This document shows, piece after piece, positions 11,876 to 24,170 of a stretch of 64,000 nt of DNA. Under the pieces are notes generated by a model that had not been told where the DNA came from, ran no database searches, and worked only from the letters and a program-made list of their open reading frames with translations. Position numbers and translations under genes: made by a program. Each line of letters opens with the position of its first letter. Within the stretch, counting starts at the first letter, position 1. The DNA is taken from the NCBI GenBank assembly GCA_018398585.1, contig JAGTTD010000010.1:4977501-5041500 (forward strand). The letters run 5' to 3'. The DNA comes from Simmondsia chinensis (taxonomy: Eukaryota; Streptophyta; Magnoliopsida; Caryophyllales; Simmondsiaceae).

Positions 11876-12122
11876 AGGAACATACCCAGTGCTTCAAGGG
11901 CTCCCGCCTATGCAGGGTCCGCGGGGCGGGGGGGGGGGGGGGGGGGGGAGGGGGGTACGCAGCATTCCCCCTTCAGGGTGTTAACCTGAAAATAGGATGT
12001 TTTCCTGTGTCCCCAACCTAAGGGTGAGAACTTCCTAGGAGGTCACTCATTCTGGTACTACTCTCACCCAAGCACGCTTAACTTCGGAGTTCTAATGGGA
12101 TCCGGTGATGGCATGTTGGTGC
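11876..12122 (-). mobile_element. 5S rRNA-headed SINE, copy 1
   Basis: Read on the minus strand, 12122 to about 12024 matches most of a plant 5S rRNA gene (GGATCCCATTAGAACTCCG, GAAGTTAAGCGTGCTTGG, GTAGTACCAG, GTGACCTCCTAGGAAG). This includes its internal A box and C box promoter zone. The body then contains the GAAGGGGGAA and CCTGAA blocks and ends with GCACTGGGTATG followed by a T-rich tail at 11860-11880. A pure run of 21 G (11928-11948) lies where other copies have a short C tract on the element strand. This is not a functional 5S gene: the 3' end runs into the SINE body. Confidence 0.8.
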
Positions 12123-12482
12123 CCTCTTTTAATTCGTTCCTCCCTATTCCTTGTCCACTGTCCTCTCTAGTGGTAGTTTAGCCTTTTAGGCATATTGATT
12201 TCGCCTGTGTTTTCTTATAATCCTATTTTCTCGAGCTAGGATGTTGTACTGATCTTGTCTTTTTTTTTTTTATCCCTGTCTCCATATGGGTTGATTCAAG
12301 TCTTGTTTTTATGACTTGTGAGCTTTGTATTACGGCTTTGTCCTAATTACCCCAAAAAGTTTATAATAACAATAAAATTTCATAAATTTGCTTGAGCATT
12401 AATCATTTTACTCTGCCTACAACATTACATGGATTTTATAGCAATGTTTATAAAATTGCGTGATAGATCTGATTTTGAGTTA
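12123..12482. other. Intergenic DNA between SINE copies
   Basis: T-rich, no gene seen. The stretch 12170-12355 (TTTCGCCTGTGTTTTCTTATAATCC..., then ATGACTTGTGAGCTTTGTATTACGGCTTTGTCC, ending in ACCCCAAAAAG) has the look of a 5'-truncated LINE 3' end, but I have no coding support. Confidence 0.3.
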
Positions 12483-12690
12483 ATGTTAGAACTCTGAAGT
12501 TAAGCATGCTTAAACAAGAGTAGTAATAAGATGGGTAACCTCCTGGAAAGTCCTCATATTGCACACCTCATGTTGAGGGTTCTCGGAAACAGCCTCCTTT
12601 CACCTGAAGGGGGATGGCTGCGTACATCCACCCCCGCGGACCTTGCTTAAGCGGTAGCCATAGGAGCATGGGAAATGTTGCTTTTTTTTT
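12483..12690 (+). mobile_element. 5S rRNA-headed SINE, copy 2
   Basis: The start is truncated inside the 5S head. It begins at TTAGAACTCTGAAGTTAAG, continues through GTGACC-like GGTAACCTCCTGGAAAGTCC, and passes into the SINE body (AACAGCCTCC, CCTGAAGGGGGATGGCTGCG, CCTTGCTTAAGCGG). It ends with GGGAAATGTTGC and a T run near 12690. Confidence 0.82.
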
Positions 12691-12980
12691 ATTATTATAT
12701 ATATTTTATAAAATTGAGATGAATTTATTATAATGTTAATCTCTCACGGCACTTGGCACGTGTAGCACATGTTCTAGAGCATTTGTTCAATGGCGTGTTT
12801 TCTTAACTGAATGTTTGGACCAATTTGTGCCTTTTTGATTAGTCTCTTATTATTGTTGCTTACACTTCTAAATTCGCATAGAAGTAAATTTGAAAATAAA
12901 TTACATTAGAATGTGATTACATTTTTAGTATTTTTTGGTGGATTTATCATCGATTTGCATTTTTGTGGATACTATCAATA

Positions 12981-13140
12981 TTGGAAAGTCCTCGTGTTGT
13001 AACCTTTCAGGTGGGGGTTCTCGGAAACAGCCTCCCTTTAATATTGCACCTTGAAAGGGGAAGGCTGCGTACTTCTATTGCCCCGCCCCCAGATTCTGCT
13101 TAGACGGGAGCTCTTAGGACATTGAAAATGTTGCTTATTA
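12981..13140 (+). mobile_element. 5S rRNA-headed SINE, copy 3 (5'-truncated)
   Basis: Only the last part of the 5S head remains (GGAAAGTCCTCGTGTTG). The full body and tail follow (AACAGCCTCCC, GGGGAAGGCTGCGTA, CAGATTCTGCTTAGACGGG, then GAAAATGTTGCTTATTA). Confidence 0.78.
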
Positions 13141-13430
13141 TACTCTAATTAAGGGGGATTCACAAAAGTATATGACTAATAGATGAATGTTAAAAATATA
13201 GATCCAACTCAAAGGTAGTCAGTTGGCGTAGAGTAAAACACTTTTCAACACCTTACCTTAGACATCGAAGAGTTGAGAATTGGTGCGAAGAGAGACTTGA
13301 GAGTTTGACATTCTATCATAAGCCCAATACAATCAGGTTGTTGGTCTGGCCACCTCTGCAAAAGATAACTTATTCAAGATCAAACCTACATTGGTGTAGA
13401 TCCAATGAACCAAGACTAGTTCACCATTCC
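13141..13430. other. Intergenic DNA before the minus-strand copia element
   Basis: No gene or named repeat seen. Confidence 0.4.
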
Positions 13431-14093
13431 TATTGGTGCAAATCTTCAAAATGTTGCAAAATCCTTGCAACAGGGTAACCAAAAGATCTCAGGTGTTGAG
13501 GCCATGTAATCACTTTCATTAAGGTTTATTTTGGTATACGAAATATCCTCGAGGATACAACAACAACCAAACGATGAAGTGAGAGTGTGTAAAGGGAGAG
13601 ATTGAGTGAGATGTATGGAGAATGACGTTTATCAAACTTTTCAACAATCAAGAACACATGAACACAAGAACATTCAAAGTTCTTTTTGCAATCTCTTTTA
13701 TCTCTTTCTTTGATTCAATTCAAGTGACAAAAACAAGGGGAAAGCCCACGTACATATCATGCCAAGACATCCTAAAACATCCCAAAAAGAACCACCAAAA
13801 AAGTGAAAAAATCGCTCAAAAACTGTCAAAACTATCTTGTGTTGAAGTTGTGTGTCGACACACGCTTCAACACACATGTTATTGACACATGGACCATGTG
13901 TGTCAACACACAGATGCCTTTCCTCAGTTTTGTAGGATTGTATGTCGACACACATGGCCCATGTGTCGAGACACATCCCTAACAAGCCTTAAATACTTAG
14001 AATTTGAAATGGGACAATCTTAATCATATTTATACACATATTAAACAAACATTTAACACATTATTCATTATATATTTTGAAAATATATCAACA
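13431..14093 (-). repeat. 3' LTR of the minus-strand copia element
   Basis: 663 bases; on the plus strand it runs from TATTGGTGC to ATATCAACA. It contains a short array of TGTGTCGACACA-type palindromes (13848-13975). The purine-rich GGTGGAGGAA (minus strand, about 14094-14107) is the polypurine tract. Confidence 0.85.
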
Positions 14094-14639
14094 TTCCTCC
14101 ACCATTTTTAAAATACAATCAATCTCAAATTAACATCTCAGGTAAGGGATGCCTTACTATGCATCAATGAGGGTGTCTCCCGACTGAACCCCCAGCTAGT
14201 GAAATGACCATATAGTTAATCAGATCGAAAATAGTAGACTAAGCTTTGAGCCATATAACCTATTTGACTGACCAACTATCTAATCATGCACAAGATGTAC
14301 TCCCCGTACACATCCTACAACTCCCATATTGACACATTTATGGCCTTGTGTTTTGTACCTTTCGTGAGTGTTTCATTGAAGCGGCCAAACTTCAACACAC
14401 ACTAAGCTGGATCTCATTGATCATGTCCCTGCAACGCGACATTCAATAAGTTCTAAAATCAGGTACATTAAAAGCATTAGCTCATCCTCTTAGAATCTCT
14501 GACGTAGGTATAAAGCATTTCACACTCGGGATAGAAAAATTCTCATTTAGTGCTTGCAGTCACACAGATGTCACGTCTCTCTCATTGAACCCGAGACCTA
14601 GCATCATACTAGGCATCGAGTTGAGGGCCTATCATGGGT

Positions 14640-17600
14640 GACTAATAATGACAGGTTTCAACCCCATCCCTTCACTAGTTTCCAAAATCAAGTATCTAGC
14701 CAGGCCTTTTGTAAACGGATCCGTTAGATTCTGACTTGTTTTCACGAAGTCCACAGAGATAACACCTTCTCAAATAAGGTGTCTCACTATAGTGTGCCTT
14801 ACAGCAATGTGTCTGGACTTCCCGCTATATACTTCACTGTACTCTCTAGAAAACGTAGCTTAACTATCACAGTGGATAGATATCGGTGATATCGGTTTAG
14901 GCCACAAAGGTATCTCATACAACAGATCCTTTAACCACTCGGCCTCTTTAATCGCATATGCAAGAGCTATAAACTCTGCCGCTATAGTAGAATCAGATAT
15001 GCAAGTCTGTTTCTTGGAACCCCAAGAAACCGCATCTCCACCAAGCAGAAACACCTATCCACTTGTGGATGCATGATCCTCCACATCGGAGATCTAGCTC
15101 GCATCAGAGTACCCCTTCAAAATAGGAGGATACCCTACATAAGAAAGACCGTAGTTCATAGTCTTCTTAAGGTACTTCAGTACACGATTCACAGCATGCC
15201 AGTGTATCTTACTTGGATTGCTGGTATATCTACTCAGCTTTCCAACAGCAAAGCTATGTTAGGCCTTGTGCTTGTCATGGCATACATAAGACAACCAATG
15301 ATTTGGGCATATCTAAAATAGGACACTGGAGCTCCCTCATTCGGTACCAATTTCACACTAAGATCCATTGGAATGGACATCGGCGCACACTCATCAAAGT
15401 GGAATCTTTTCAAAATATTTTCAACATAGGGAGACTGTGTCAAGGAAATGGTATCATCTTTCCTTACAATTCTTATACCGAGGATTACCTCCACCTCACC
15501 TATGTCTTTCATAGCAAAGTTTTTTGAGAGAAACTATTTAGTTTTCTCTACTTTTTCCACATCAGTATCGAATATTAGGATGTCATTAATATAAAAACAT
15601 ATAATGACCCCTTTGCCATTATCAAACTTGCTATAGACACATTTAGCTAATTGGTTTATAACTAATCCGTTGTTAAAAACAACTTGATCAAATTTCTGGT
15701 GCCATTGCTTCGAGGCTTGCTTTAGCCCATACAGAAAACGTATGAGTTTACATACTTTTCTCTCTTGGCCTGAAATAACAAAACCTTCTGGTTGTTCCAT
15801 GTACACTTCCTCCTCTAGCTCATCATTCATGAATGCCGTTTTCACATCCATTTGGTAAATCGCTAGTTTATAAATTGAGGCAAGGGCTATCAAAACCCTT
15901 ATCGTTAATATTCTTGCCACAGGGGCATATATATCAAAGTAGTCCAACCCGTGTTTTTTCCACCAATAGGGCCTTGAACTTATCAATCGTTCCATCGACC
16001 TTCATCTTCTTTTTGAAGATCCATGTACACCCGATGGGCTTACTACCTTGTGGAAGATCCACGAGGGTGCATGTATTATTACCAATGATGGAATCTATCT
16101 TATCATTCACTGCCTCTCACCAAAAAAAGGTATCATGAGACCTCATCGCCTCATCAAACGTCACGGGATCAACTTTCATGACACAACAATATAGAGCTAC
16201 TTGGTCCATGTCGTTTGTCGAACCTTCTACCAAGAACATGTAGAAGTTTGAACTAAAAGATTTCTCTTTCCCTGCTCTCTTACTCCTTCGGAGTTCTAGA
16301 GCACTTTCAGGAACATTTTCCCTCTCATGATGAACATCATCATATGACACTTGAGTGTCATTATCAGTCGGCACATAATCCCTCGGTCTAGTGATAGAGG
16401 TAAACTGATTCTCATCTAAGGTGGCATCACTCGATTCTTTTATTGTAATTACATTGATATAATCATTAGATTCAATGACATAGAACTGATATGCCTTACT
16501 ATGAGGGGCATAACTAACAAAGATGCAATCAATGCCTCTTTCACCTAACTTCTTATGTTTAGGTTCAGAGACGTTAACGACTGCCCTATACCCCCAAACT
16601 TGTAGATAATTCAAGTTAGGGCTCGTTTGTTCCATAATTCATACGGTATTATTTTATTTCTCTTATTTGGAACTCTATTCAATATATAATAGGCCGTTAA
16701 CATTGCCTCACCCCAAAATCCACTGCTGAGATCGAAATATGATAACACTGAGTTAACCATTTCAATTAGAGTCTGATTTTTTCTCTCAACCACGCCATTT
16801 TGTTGTGGTGTATATGGAGCTATGATCTCATATATAATTCCGGTGGTTTCGAAATACTTGGGATCATAGTATTCGCTACTGCGGTCTGACCTAAGGCGCT
16901 TGAGGAAGGTCTCACAGTATAATTCAGTTTCTCCTTTACATGCTTTAAATCTATCTAGCAAGTCATCTTTGTGATTTATAAGATATACATAACAAAATCT
17001 CGAACGATCATCCATAAATGTTATAAAATATCGCTTTCCACCTAAACTCGGTGTATTCTTGAGATCACATAAATCGCTATGTACTAGATCAAGTAAATTA
17101 GTCTCTCTTTGCACCAAAGGAAATGGCAATCTCATTATTTTTGTTAACATGCACGTTTTGTATTTATCATCAATCTTGTCTATGTGAGGTATCAACGAAG
17201 AATAAACCATTTCATGCAATCTATGAAATTTTACATAACCTAATCTTTGATGCTACAAAATCGAGGAGTCAAGCATATAAACATAATTATTAATTTTATT
17301 ATCAACGTTCATCTTGAAAATTCCATTACACAGATAACCTTTGTAAACAAAGACCCCTCCTTTCGACAGTACATATTTGTCAGCCTCGAAGACCAACTTG
17401 AACCCAAACCTATTTAATAGGCCACCAGACACGAGATTTTTCTTCAAGTCTGGAGCGCAATATACATCGGTTAAAGTAAGGATTTTTTCAGAAGTAAAAA
17501 GTAAATCAACTTTTCCTTTCCCTTTAACCGGTATAGTCGCCCCATTGCCCATGAACAACACAGTTCCGTTGTCCACGGGTTCAAAATTCATGAAGAACCC

Positions 17601-18560
17601 CTTGTCCTTACATGCATGTTTCATGGTCCCCGAGTCAACCCACCAAGAGTTACCACTCTCGACTAGGTTGACTTCCACTATTATCGCCACCAACATATCG
17701 TTCGAATTTTTGGTGCGATGATCAAGCCCCTTGCCTTTCTAATTTTTAAGGCAGCAATAGTCCCTTCACAGGTGACGGGGCTTCTGACACTCCAAACAGA
17801 CCATTTTCGGCCTCTTGTCATTTTTCTTCTTTTGGAAGTGTCCGGTTCTCTTGGTTCCTTCACTCGACTTGCCTTCTTCTGTGATGTTGATTTTTCCAAC
17901 ATCACCGGAGCAGTCCTTGTTGTCACCCTGTACCCTGTAGCCTTCCTCAATGCGCAAATGGTTAGCCAATTCCTTCATTGACAATCTTCCTTCTTATGTT
18001 TGAGACTTTTCTTAACGTCTCTCCATGAAGAAAAGAGTTTTCCAATCAAGGATGAAACAACTATGGTATCGTCCATGTTTATATTATGTTGTTTGAAATT
18101 ATTCATTATATTATGTTGTTTGAAATTATTCAAAATTCATTCGATTCCATGGAATTGCTCCATGACAGGACAATCATCTACCATTTTATAATTATTAATG
18201 ACCAACCAGGAATTTTTTACTCGTTGCATCCTCGGCCATGTAGTGTGCCTCGAGTGTATCCCATAGTTCTTTTGCGGTCGGCACGTTCGAGTAGATGTCA
18301 AACAGGGCGTCAGTCATACCATTCAGTATGTGCCCTCTGCAGATGTAGTCATCATTCTCCCACTTTAGTCTAGCCCTCTGCTCGGCCAAAGTCTCTTCCT
18401 CCTCAAAAGCGGGGGACAGCAATGGTGTATTCAACACATACACCACATTCAATGTTGTAATGAAGAAGTGCATCTTTTTCAACCATCGGTGGAAATTACC
18501 TCCATCAAACCTATCCAACTTCATGAAATTGGCTGTCATTTCCCTCAATGATTAAGCCAT
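14640..18560 (-). pseudogene. copia gag-pol remnant (minus strand), frameshifted
   Basis: The start codon is at 18560-18558, and the third codon is already a stop (ATG GCT TAA). Gag (KLDRFDGGNFHRW onward) runs to a stop at 18195. The zinc knuckle region (CLECQKPRHL) near 17770 has lost its pattern. The protease reads WWVDSGTMKH near 17640. The integrase zone has H...H...CKTC and the HSDLCD, FMDDRSR and NGVVERKN catalytic blocks (16611-17219). RT follows with the block FYINDILIF near 15590, where the usual YVDD has become YIND. RNase H ends near 14860 ([13 protein letters not shown]). Several frameshifts and stops break the frame, and a 28-base duplication lies in gag (18086-18135). Confidence 0.85.
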
Positions 18561-18589
18561 ATCCCAAATCAGAAACTAAACCTTAAGAT

Positions 18590-19274
18590 TGTTGGTGCAA
18601 ATCTTCAAAATCTTGCAAAATCCTTGCAACTGGGTAACCAAAAGATCTCAGGTGTTAAGGGGGTGTAATCACTTTCCTTAAGGTTTGTTTCAATATATGA
18701 AATATTCTCAAGGATACAACAACAACCAAACGATGAAGTGAGAGTATATAAAGGGAGAGATTGAGTGAGATGTACGGAGAATGATATTTATCAAACTTTT
18801 CAATAATCAAGAACACATGAATACAAGAACATTCAAAGTTCTTTTTGCAATCTCCTTTCTCTCTTTCATTGATTTAGTTCAAGTGACAAAAACAAGGGGA
18901 AAGCCCATGTATATATCATGCCAAGACGTCCCAAAACATCCCAAAAAGAACCTCCAAAAACCAGGAAAAAAACTGCTCAAAACTGTCAAAACTGTCTTGT
19001 GTGTTGAAGCTGTGTGTCGACATACAGCTTCAATACACATCTCACTGTAAAGCTGTGTGTCAACACACACTTCAACACATATGTTACTGTAAGCATGTGT
19101 GTTAACACACAAATCTTGTGTGTCGACACACAAAGCCTTTCCTACGCTTCTATAAAGCTTGTGTGTTGACACACGGGCCATGTGCGTCGACACACGGATG
19201 CCTTTCCTCGGTTCTGTAGGATTGTGTGTTGACACACATGGCCCATGTGTCAACACACATCCCTAACAAGCCTT
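18590..19274 (-). repeat. 5' LTR of the minus-strand copia element (truncated)
   Basis: Begins TGTTGGTGC on the plus strand, matching the end of the LTR on the element strand. It holds a longer palindrome array (19005-19262) than its partner LTR. The distal U3 end is replaced by a TA repeat (19273-19291). Confidence 0.82.
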
Positions 19275-19291
19275 ATATATATATATATATA

Positions 19292-19917
19292 AAAGTAACT
19301 ATATACTCTATAGTAAATGTTCAGAAGTTCTTAAGAAGTAGTCACATGACATGGAGACAATTATATAATTGTTCTCTCTACAAATTTGAGGTCCAATCTT
19401 GCTTCTTATCTTCCTTGTGGATATGAAACTTTTTTTGGAGCGCGTGAGTAGGCCATTTCATTTCAAACTATTGAGGTCGGCCAACAAATTAGGAAGGCAC
19501 ATCTATGAAGCGTAAATGTTTTGCTTTTGCCGTTTGTTTGCTACTTTTACTAACGGTTGTCGAAGAGCAAGCATATGATAGAACCCACTACTAAAAATAT
19601 TATATAAAATATATAAAGTAGAAAGATATTACCTGGAACGCGTGAAAAATGACGTAATAACAATAATGTAATAGTTGAGCGAGGCACAGATCACGCTATC
19701 TTTAAGACGATTTCACACCTCGCTCAGATCTAAGTTGGTACAGTAGGTACCGGCGCGCCACCTCCAGGATACAACGCCGAACTAAAATGTTGACGCTTTT
19801 AAGGTCTGCATAATCTCGAAAGTCAAAGCCTTCACCACACCTTACTTAGCCAAAACAGCAAAACTCAATTGTAGGATAAAAAGAAGAATTATATTATAGC
19901 TACGCAAAAGTTTTTAG
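19292..19917. other. Intergenic DNA without recognised features
   Basis: AT-rich. A more GC-rich patch at 19676-19790 (GAGCGAGGCACAGATCACGC..., GGTACCGGCGCGCC) has no identity I can assign. Confidence 0.35.
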
Positions 19918-20213
19918 GGTAATTAATACGAAAGGTCCCTGTACTTTACCCAAAGTGTCAATTTAGTCCATATACGTTTAATTGTGTCAATTTAGTCTTT
20001 GTACTATTTATTTTGTGTCAATTTAGTCTCTAGAGTAAAATTAGTGTCAAGTTGTTAACAGAATTGTTAACGCTCGGGTGACTAGTGAGCTTATATCGAC
20101 TTAGTGAATGGGTTTATATCGGGTCATTTGCATTATATATAATCAAATCATTAAAAATTATATCGTTAACTTAACTTCAATTTCAATTATAGAACTAAAT
20201 TGACACAATTTGA

Positions 20214-23200
20214 TTTTTTTTTTTTTTGATAATTAGATAAATTCATTGAACAAGAACAAAATACATGGATGGATCAAATACATCAAAACTATGTAAATTC
20301 AGACTCAAAGCAAAAACACACCAGAAGACAAGCCAAACAATCCATCAATAACATCAGACCAGCAAACTTCAACTCACCCTAGACTTACAGAAGCATTTTA
20401 CTCAAGGCACCATACATCAAAGCCACACCACACTCCACCAATGTGGGGACTTTAAAACCCAAGATCACCCAAAACAATCAATCCTAGACCATTCAATCAT
20501 CACTCACCCCAAAACAATTGATCCTCAACTTCGGCCCAAAAAGGAACGACCTTCTCAACCCAAGACCCTCCCTCCCGCATACTACCACCAACTCAAGCAT
20601 CTGACAAAATCCTGAACCTCAAGAACCAATACGAAACTCCAGCAACCCTACTGAAGCCATTTCTTAAAATGCACACATGATCACCACACCCAACCCAAAA
20701 ACTCCCACTCCCAAGATCCCATGCTTCCTAGGCCACCTCCAACCACCTCAAGACCACCAACACGCCAACCCACCATTCAACAGAATCACACAACACCATA
20801 GAATTTCAAAATACATACATTAACAGCAGCAAAGACAAACACTATATTGGTCAAACAATCACCAACATACGATTCACCATTCCTCAATTGACATCCCTGG
20901 TACAAGCTCTGGGTTCTTCTTCTTTACCAAGACCCTCAGATTAACTCCATATTATGTCTTTCACAATCCACACCCGCGACTTCAACTCACATTCCACACC
21001 ATAACCTCATCTTCAAATGAAGTTCCTATCACTAAACCTCTATCAACTTTTGTTTCCCCTTGTCTTTAAGGCACTTTGTTCTTTTCTAAGAGTGCCTCAC
21101 ACCTCTGGATTTCTTTAACATTGTCTCAATATCAGAAGAATCATAGCCATTCCAACTAATTCCTAACAAGGACCCTATTTTCCTTATCTTCGCTACTTCC
21201 CTCCTATCCTCATCCTCCCCATCCCAACTAGATGCAGAGTTACTAAATTCACTGCCTTCTCTACATACTTCCTCGTGACATGAAGGTAATTTCTTAACCT
21301 TTCTCTTCTTTCCTCCAGAGGCATTGTCAATACTCAAATCATCAGTTTCATAGTCAACTACCCCTTATACTTTGACATTAAACAGATTAACAAATCCCGG
21401 AGTCAAATCATCGTTTGTACTCGCATCCCCTTCTTCCTAAGAATTCTAACATGCTGCATCCTCACAACCAACATCATCTGCGAAAGGCTTGTGCCCACAC
21501 TTCTTTAATAGCCACAGACTATTGGGAGTAGAAGAGAGTACAATCCCAAGTCCAACTGATTCATCCAAAATAGTCAACTCTTGTCGGTGGTCACTACAAC
21601 CTTCTTGATTCGGACTACTGGCAAGCCCATTCTTTCTCACCATCCCTTTCTTTCTGATTTCCTCTTGAGGATCAACTTCCTTCCCAAAGGATCTCATAAT
21701 TCGTTCTTCATTCTTTTTAGCTGGGATTGTCTCTTGAACTTCTTTGTGGGCTTGTAAATTCTCAGACCCTAAGTTTTCATAACTGCTGCCCTCCACATCC
21801 GCTTTTTCAACTGGTTGGGCTTCCCCATGCGTCATTGCCAACGGAACCCTACTATTTGCCCTTGATCATCAACCTTCCTTACCGCCTCCTATAAGGGAGA
21901 GAACGACCTCTTCATCTCAGTGACCTCTGGAAGACAAGATAGGTACTTTTTAGTTGTAATTTGACCTCCTTCAAGTACATGCACCAAGAAGCTTGCTTGT
22001 CCTATAGTAAACCACACCAACTCATCAATGCTTCTCTTGTCTTCAGTCTCAACAAGTACTCTACCAACTTCAAGAGACTTCTCAGCTTTACAAATACAAT
22101 TAGTTGCAAGGACTCTAACCCCACATTTACCAATTTCAAAGAAATTTTCATTGGACCAAGCATGGAGTGGTACTCCATAACAAGCTAGCCAAACTCTCCT
22201 TTTTCTACTTTGTTCAAACTCATTCCATCTTTTGATCTTTGTAAAGATCCTGCTCAACCTTTCAAATTTATTTCTCACTGTTTCCTCTCTTTCCTTCTCA
22301 GTTCTGAATGCAATAACAAACTTTGTACCACCCATAAACTGTACTTTACACCGAATAAAGCCTTCCTTTACTAACCTTGCATTGACATACTCTGTACTAA
22401 CATCATCAATCATCTCACCACAATACTCCTTCGAAGTTTCTCTAGCCTCTCTTCAACAGCTATTCCATGTACAGTCCTCAGATCACCCCAGCTGGGATTC
22501 ATGGGGTTAGCGGCTCTCCTGATCTCTGCTTCTTTATTAGTTTGAGTCTAGTTGATTCTTGTAGTCTCCTCATCCCTTATCATGGCTTCAGTTTCCCCTG
22601 TATTCTTATCCTTCATATTTGTGCTCTTTAATACTTGGGCATAGGGTCTACCATCCTTCTGGGCATTAGTCATCATCTTTAGAGACCCATTTTCAACTCA
22701 ATCCCCTTGTACCCATGGAATTAGGTTCCTTGTTTTATCGCAGCTTGCCAATTTGACAAAAATTTCTAGCATCCCTTAGCAAGCGACCATTTGCTTTGTT
22801 GATAGCTTTTTGAGCCTCACTCCATTTTTCATATCTCACAACCCAAATCTCAGCTTTCTTAATTCTCTTCTCTTCTCTTCAATGGGACATAAGTGTCCAT
22901 CAGTCTTCCATGGTTGCTGGAGACCCTTCTAAGCCAGAAATTCGTGATGTCTGGAGGTAGATTATCAACAAATAAAGTCACACCCATGCCAACACCTCTC
23001 CCTACCCCTCATCCTCCCACAACGCGACTAGTTTTTGGGCTGGTGGTTTTCTGGATAGTGGTGGTGAAGAGAGAGGGTATGAATTTGGAGGCGGTGGAAG
23101 ATGGCGATGGTGGAGAAATAGTGTATTGAGTAGATGGCGAGGAGGTTGGGGAGGACGACGCCAGGTCTCGGTGGTTTGACTTATCGATCACGGTGGGGGG

Positions 23201-23390
23201 AGGCGTTGCTATTGGAGAAGACGAAGTAGGGGCCCTCTAACGGATCGGAGTACCAGTTGTACGACACGAACCGTGGTGTGGCGGCGACTCCGTTATGCAA
23301 CGCTGGAGCCAGGATGCTGGCTGACGAGCCTTCACGTGCCGGATCTGGGTGGCGCGTGGGTTAAGATGTACCCGTTGAGGGTTTTCACTA
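20214..23390 (-). mobile_element. L1-type LINE lacking ORF2, with 11-bp target duplication
   Basis: ACACAATTTGA occurs on both sides (20203-20213 and 23391-23401). On the minus strand the element starts with about 400 bases of GC-rich leader. It then has ORF1 (22987 to 21086) and a GT-rich 3' UTR of about 850 bases, and ends in TTATCTAATTATC plus a poly(A) of about 13 (T run after 20214). No endonuclease or reverse transcriptase remnant lies between ORF1 and the 3' UTR. The open frames at 22893-23191 are partly leader shadows. Confidence 0.75.
21086..22987 (-). pseudogene. LINE ORF1 protein remnant (RRM plus DUF4283-like)
   Basis: The start at 22987 gives MGVTLFVDNLPPDITNFW, an RRM-like beginning as in many plant L1 ORF1 proteins, but a stop follows within 45 codons. 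Further on (22413-21889) there is a DUF4283-like domain with the motif WLACYGVPLHAWSNENFFEIGK. A charged linker (21841-21446) is followed by a C-terminal helix region (VAKIRKIGSLLGISWNG...) ending at 21086. The last part resembles the C-terminal ends of the LINEs at 39018 and 58800. The protein would bind RNA in a LINE particle. Several stops make it non-functional. Confidence 0.72.
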
Positions 23391-23492
23391 ACACAATTTG
23401 AATTGTACAGGAACTAAATGAAGACAATTAAAAGTATAGGAACAAAATTAACACTTTGAGTAAAGTACAGGGACCTTTCGCATTAATAACCC

Positions 23493-23932
23493 AATTTCTT
23501 CTATTGACCCCTTACGGCTCCCCTTATATATATATACACACACCAAGATTCATCAAAGCCATATTTAATTAAATATTAAATCGGAATTAAATATCAAAAC
23601 ATAAGAGCATACTATGGTTTATCGAAGGGCCAAAGCAACCGTCAACTTATAAAATTAATATTTTTAACACTCTTCAAGATATAATAACATAATTATTTGT
23701 ACGGGATATAAATATATCACTAATTTAAAAGACAAAAATGATATTATTAAAATCATAATTAAAAAAATTATTTTTATTAAAATATCTAACAGCATATGTG
23801 TTCTCTATTAGTGAGAGAGCTATTTACTGCTTGTGTAACCAAACAATAAAACGATTCTGAAATTTCCATTCAACCAAATAGATTACTCATAGATGTATTT
23901 TACCGAATTGGTTACCAGATATTTGCCTCTTT
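23493..23932. other. AT-rich intergenic DNA
   Basis: No gene or repeat recognised. A (TA)n/(CA)n stretch lies at 23526-23545. Confidence 0.35.
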
Positions 23933-23951
23933 GCTTCATTGTCAGCAGCAA

Positions 23952-24151
23952 AAACAACAACAATAACGGACCCAGTGCTTCAAGGGTTCCCGCATAAACG
24001 GGGTCTAGAAGGGGTGCATGTACACAACCTTATTCCTTCAAGATGTAACCCTACCGAGAGACTATTTCCGAGGACCCCCAATCTTATAGAGTTGGCAACA
24101 CGAGGACTTCGCAGGAGGTCACCCACCCTGGTACTACTCTCGCCCAAACAC
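23952..24151 (-). mobile_element. 5S rRNA-headed SINE, copy 4, with target duplication
   Basis: On the minus strand the copy starts inside the 5S head at the A box end (GTGTTTGGGCGAGAGTAGTA). It continues with the C box (GGGTGGGTGACCTCCTGC) and the SINE body, and ends in GCACTGGGTCCGTTATTGTTGTTG. The flanks GCTTCATTGTCAGCAGCAA (23933-23951) and GCTTCATTGTCTGCAACAA (24152-24170) match at 17 of 19 positions, a convincing target duplication for a 5'-truncated retroposon. Confidence 0.85.
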
Positions 24152-24170
24152 GCTTCATTGTCTGCAACAA

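Larger units (their letters stand above)
13431..19274 (-). mobile_element. Degraded Ty1/copia retrotransposon, minus strand
   Basis: The 3' LTR is 13431-14093 and the 5' LTR 18590 to about 19274. The coding remnant lies between them on the minus strand. It is the same family as the element at 28278-34366: LTR edge sequences, the 13-base leader after the 5' LTR, and proteins agree throughout. The outer end of the 5' LTR is lost. Where the 3' LTR continues for about 100 bases to TATCAACA, the 5' LTR stops at a (TA)n run near 19275. The terminal TG of the 3' LTR (reading plus) has become TA. No target duplication is visible. This is clearly the older of the two copies. Confidence 0.88.
19918..23492. 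mobile_element. TIR element (MULE-like MITE family) split by a LINE
   Basis: The left end begins GGGTAATTAATACGAAAGGT and the right end, reverse complemented, begins GGGTTATTAATGCGAAAGGT. The inverted similarity runs for about 50 bases through CCCTGTACTTTAC and AATTTAGTCC-type phrases. Once the LINE at 20214-23390 is removed, the element is only about 390 bases long, typical of a MITE. The ends resemble those of 44659-44975, which has a 10-bp target duplication. A clear target duplication was not found here. Confidence 0.65.

Noticed and set aside
12024..12122. Functional 5S rRNA gene
   Set aside because: The 5S-like stretch has several changes and runs into a SINE body instead of a pol III T-run terminator. 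No tandem 5S unit or spacer is present.
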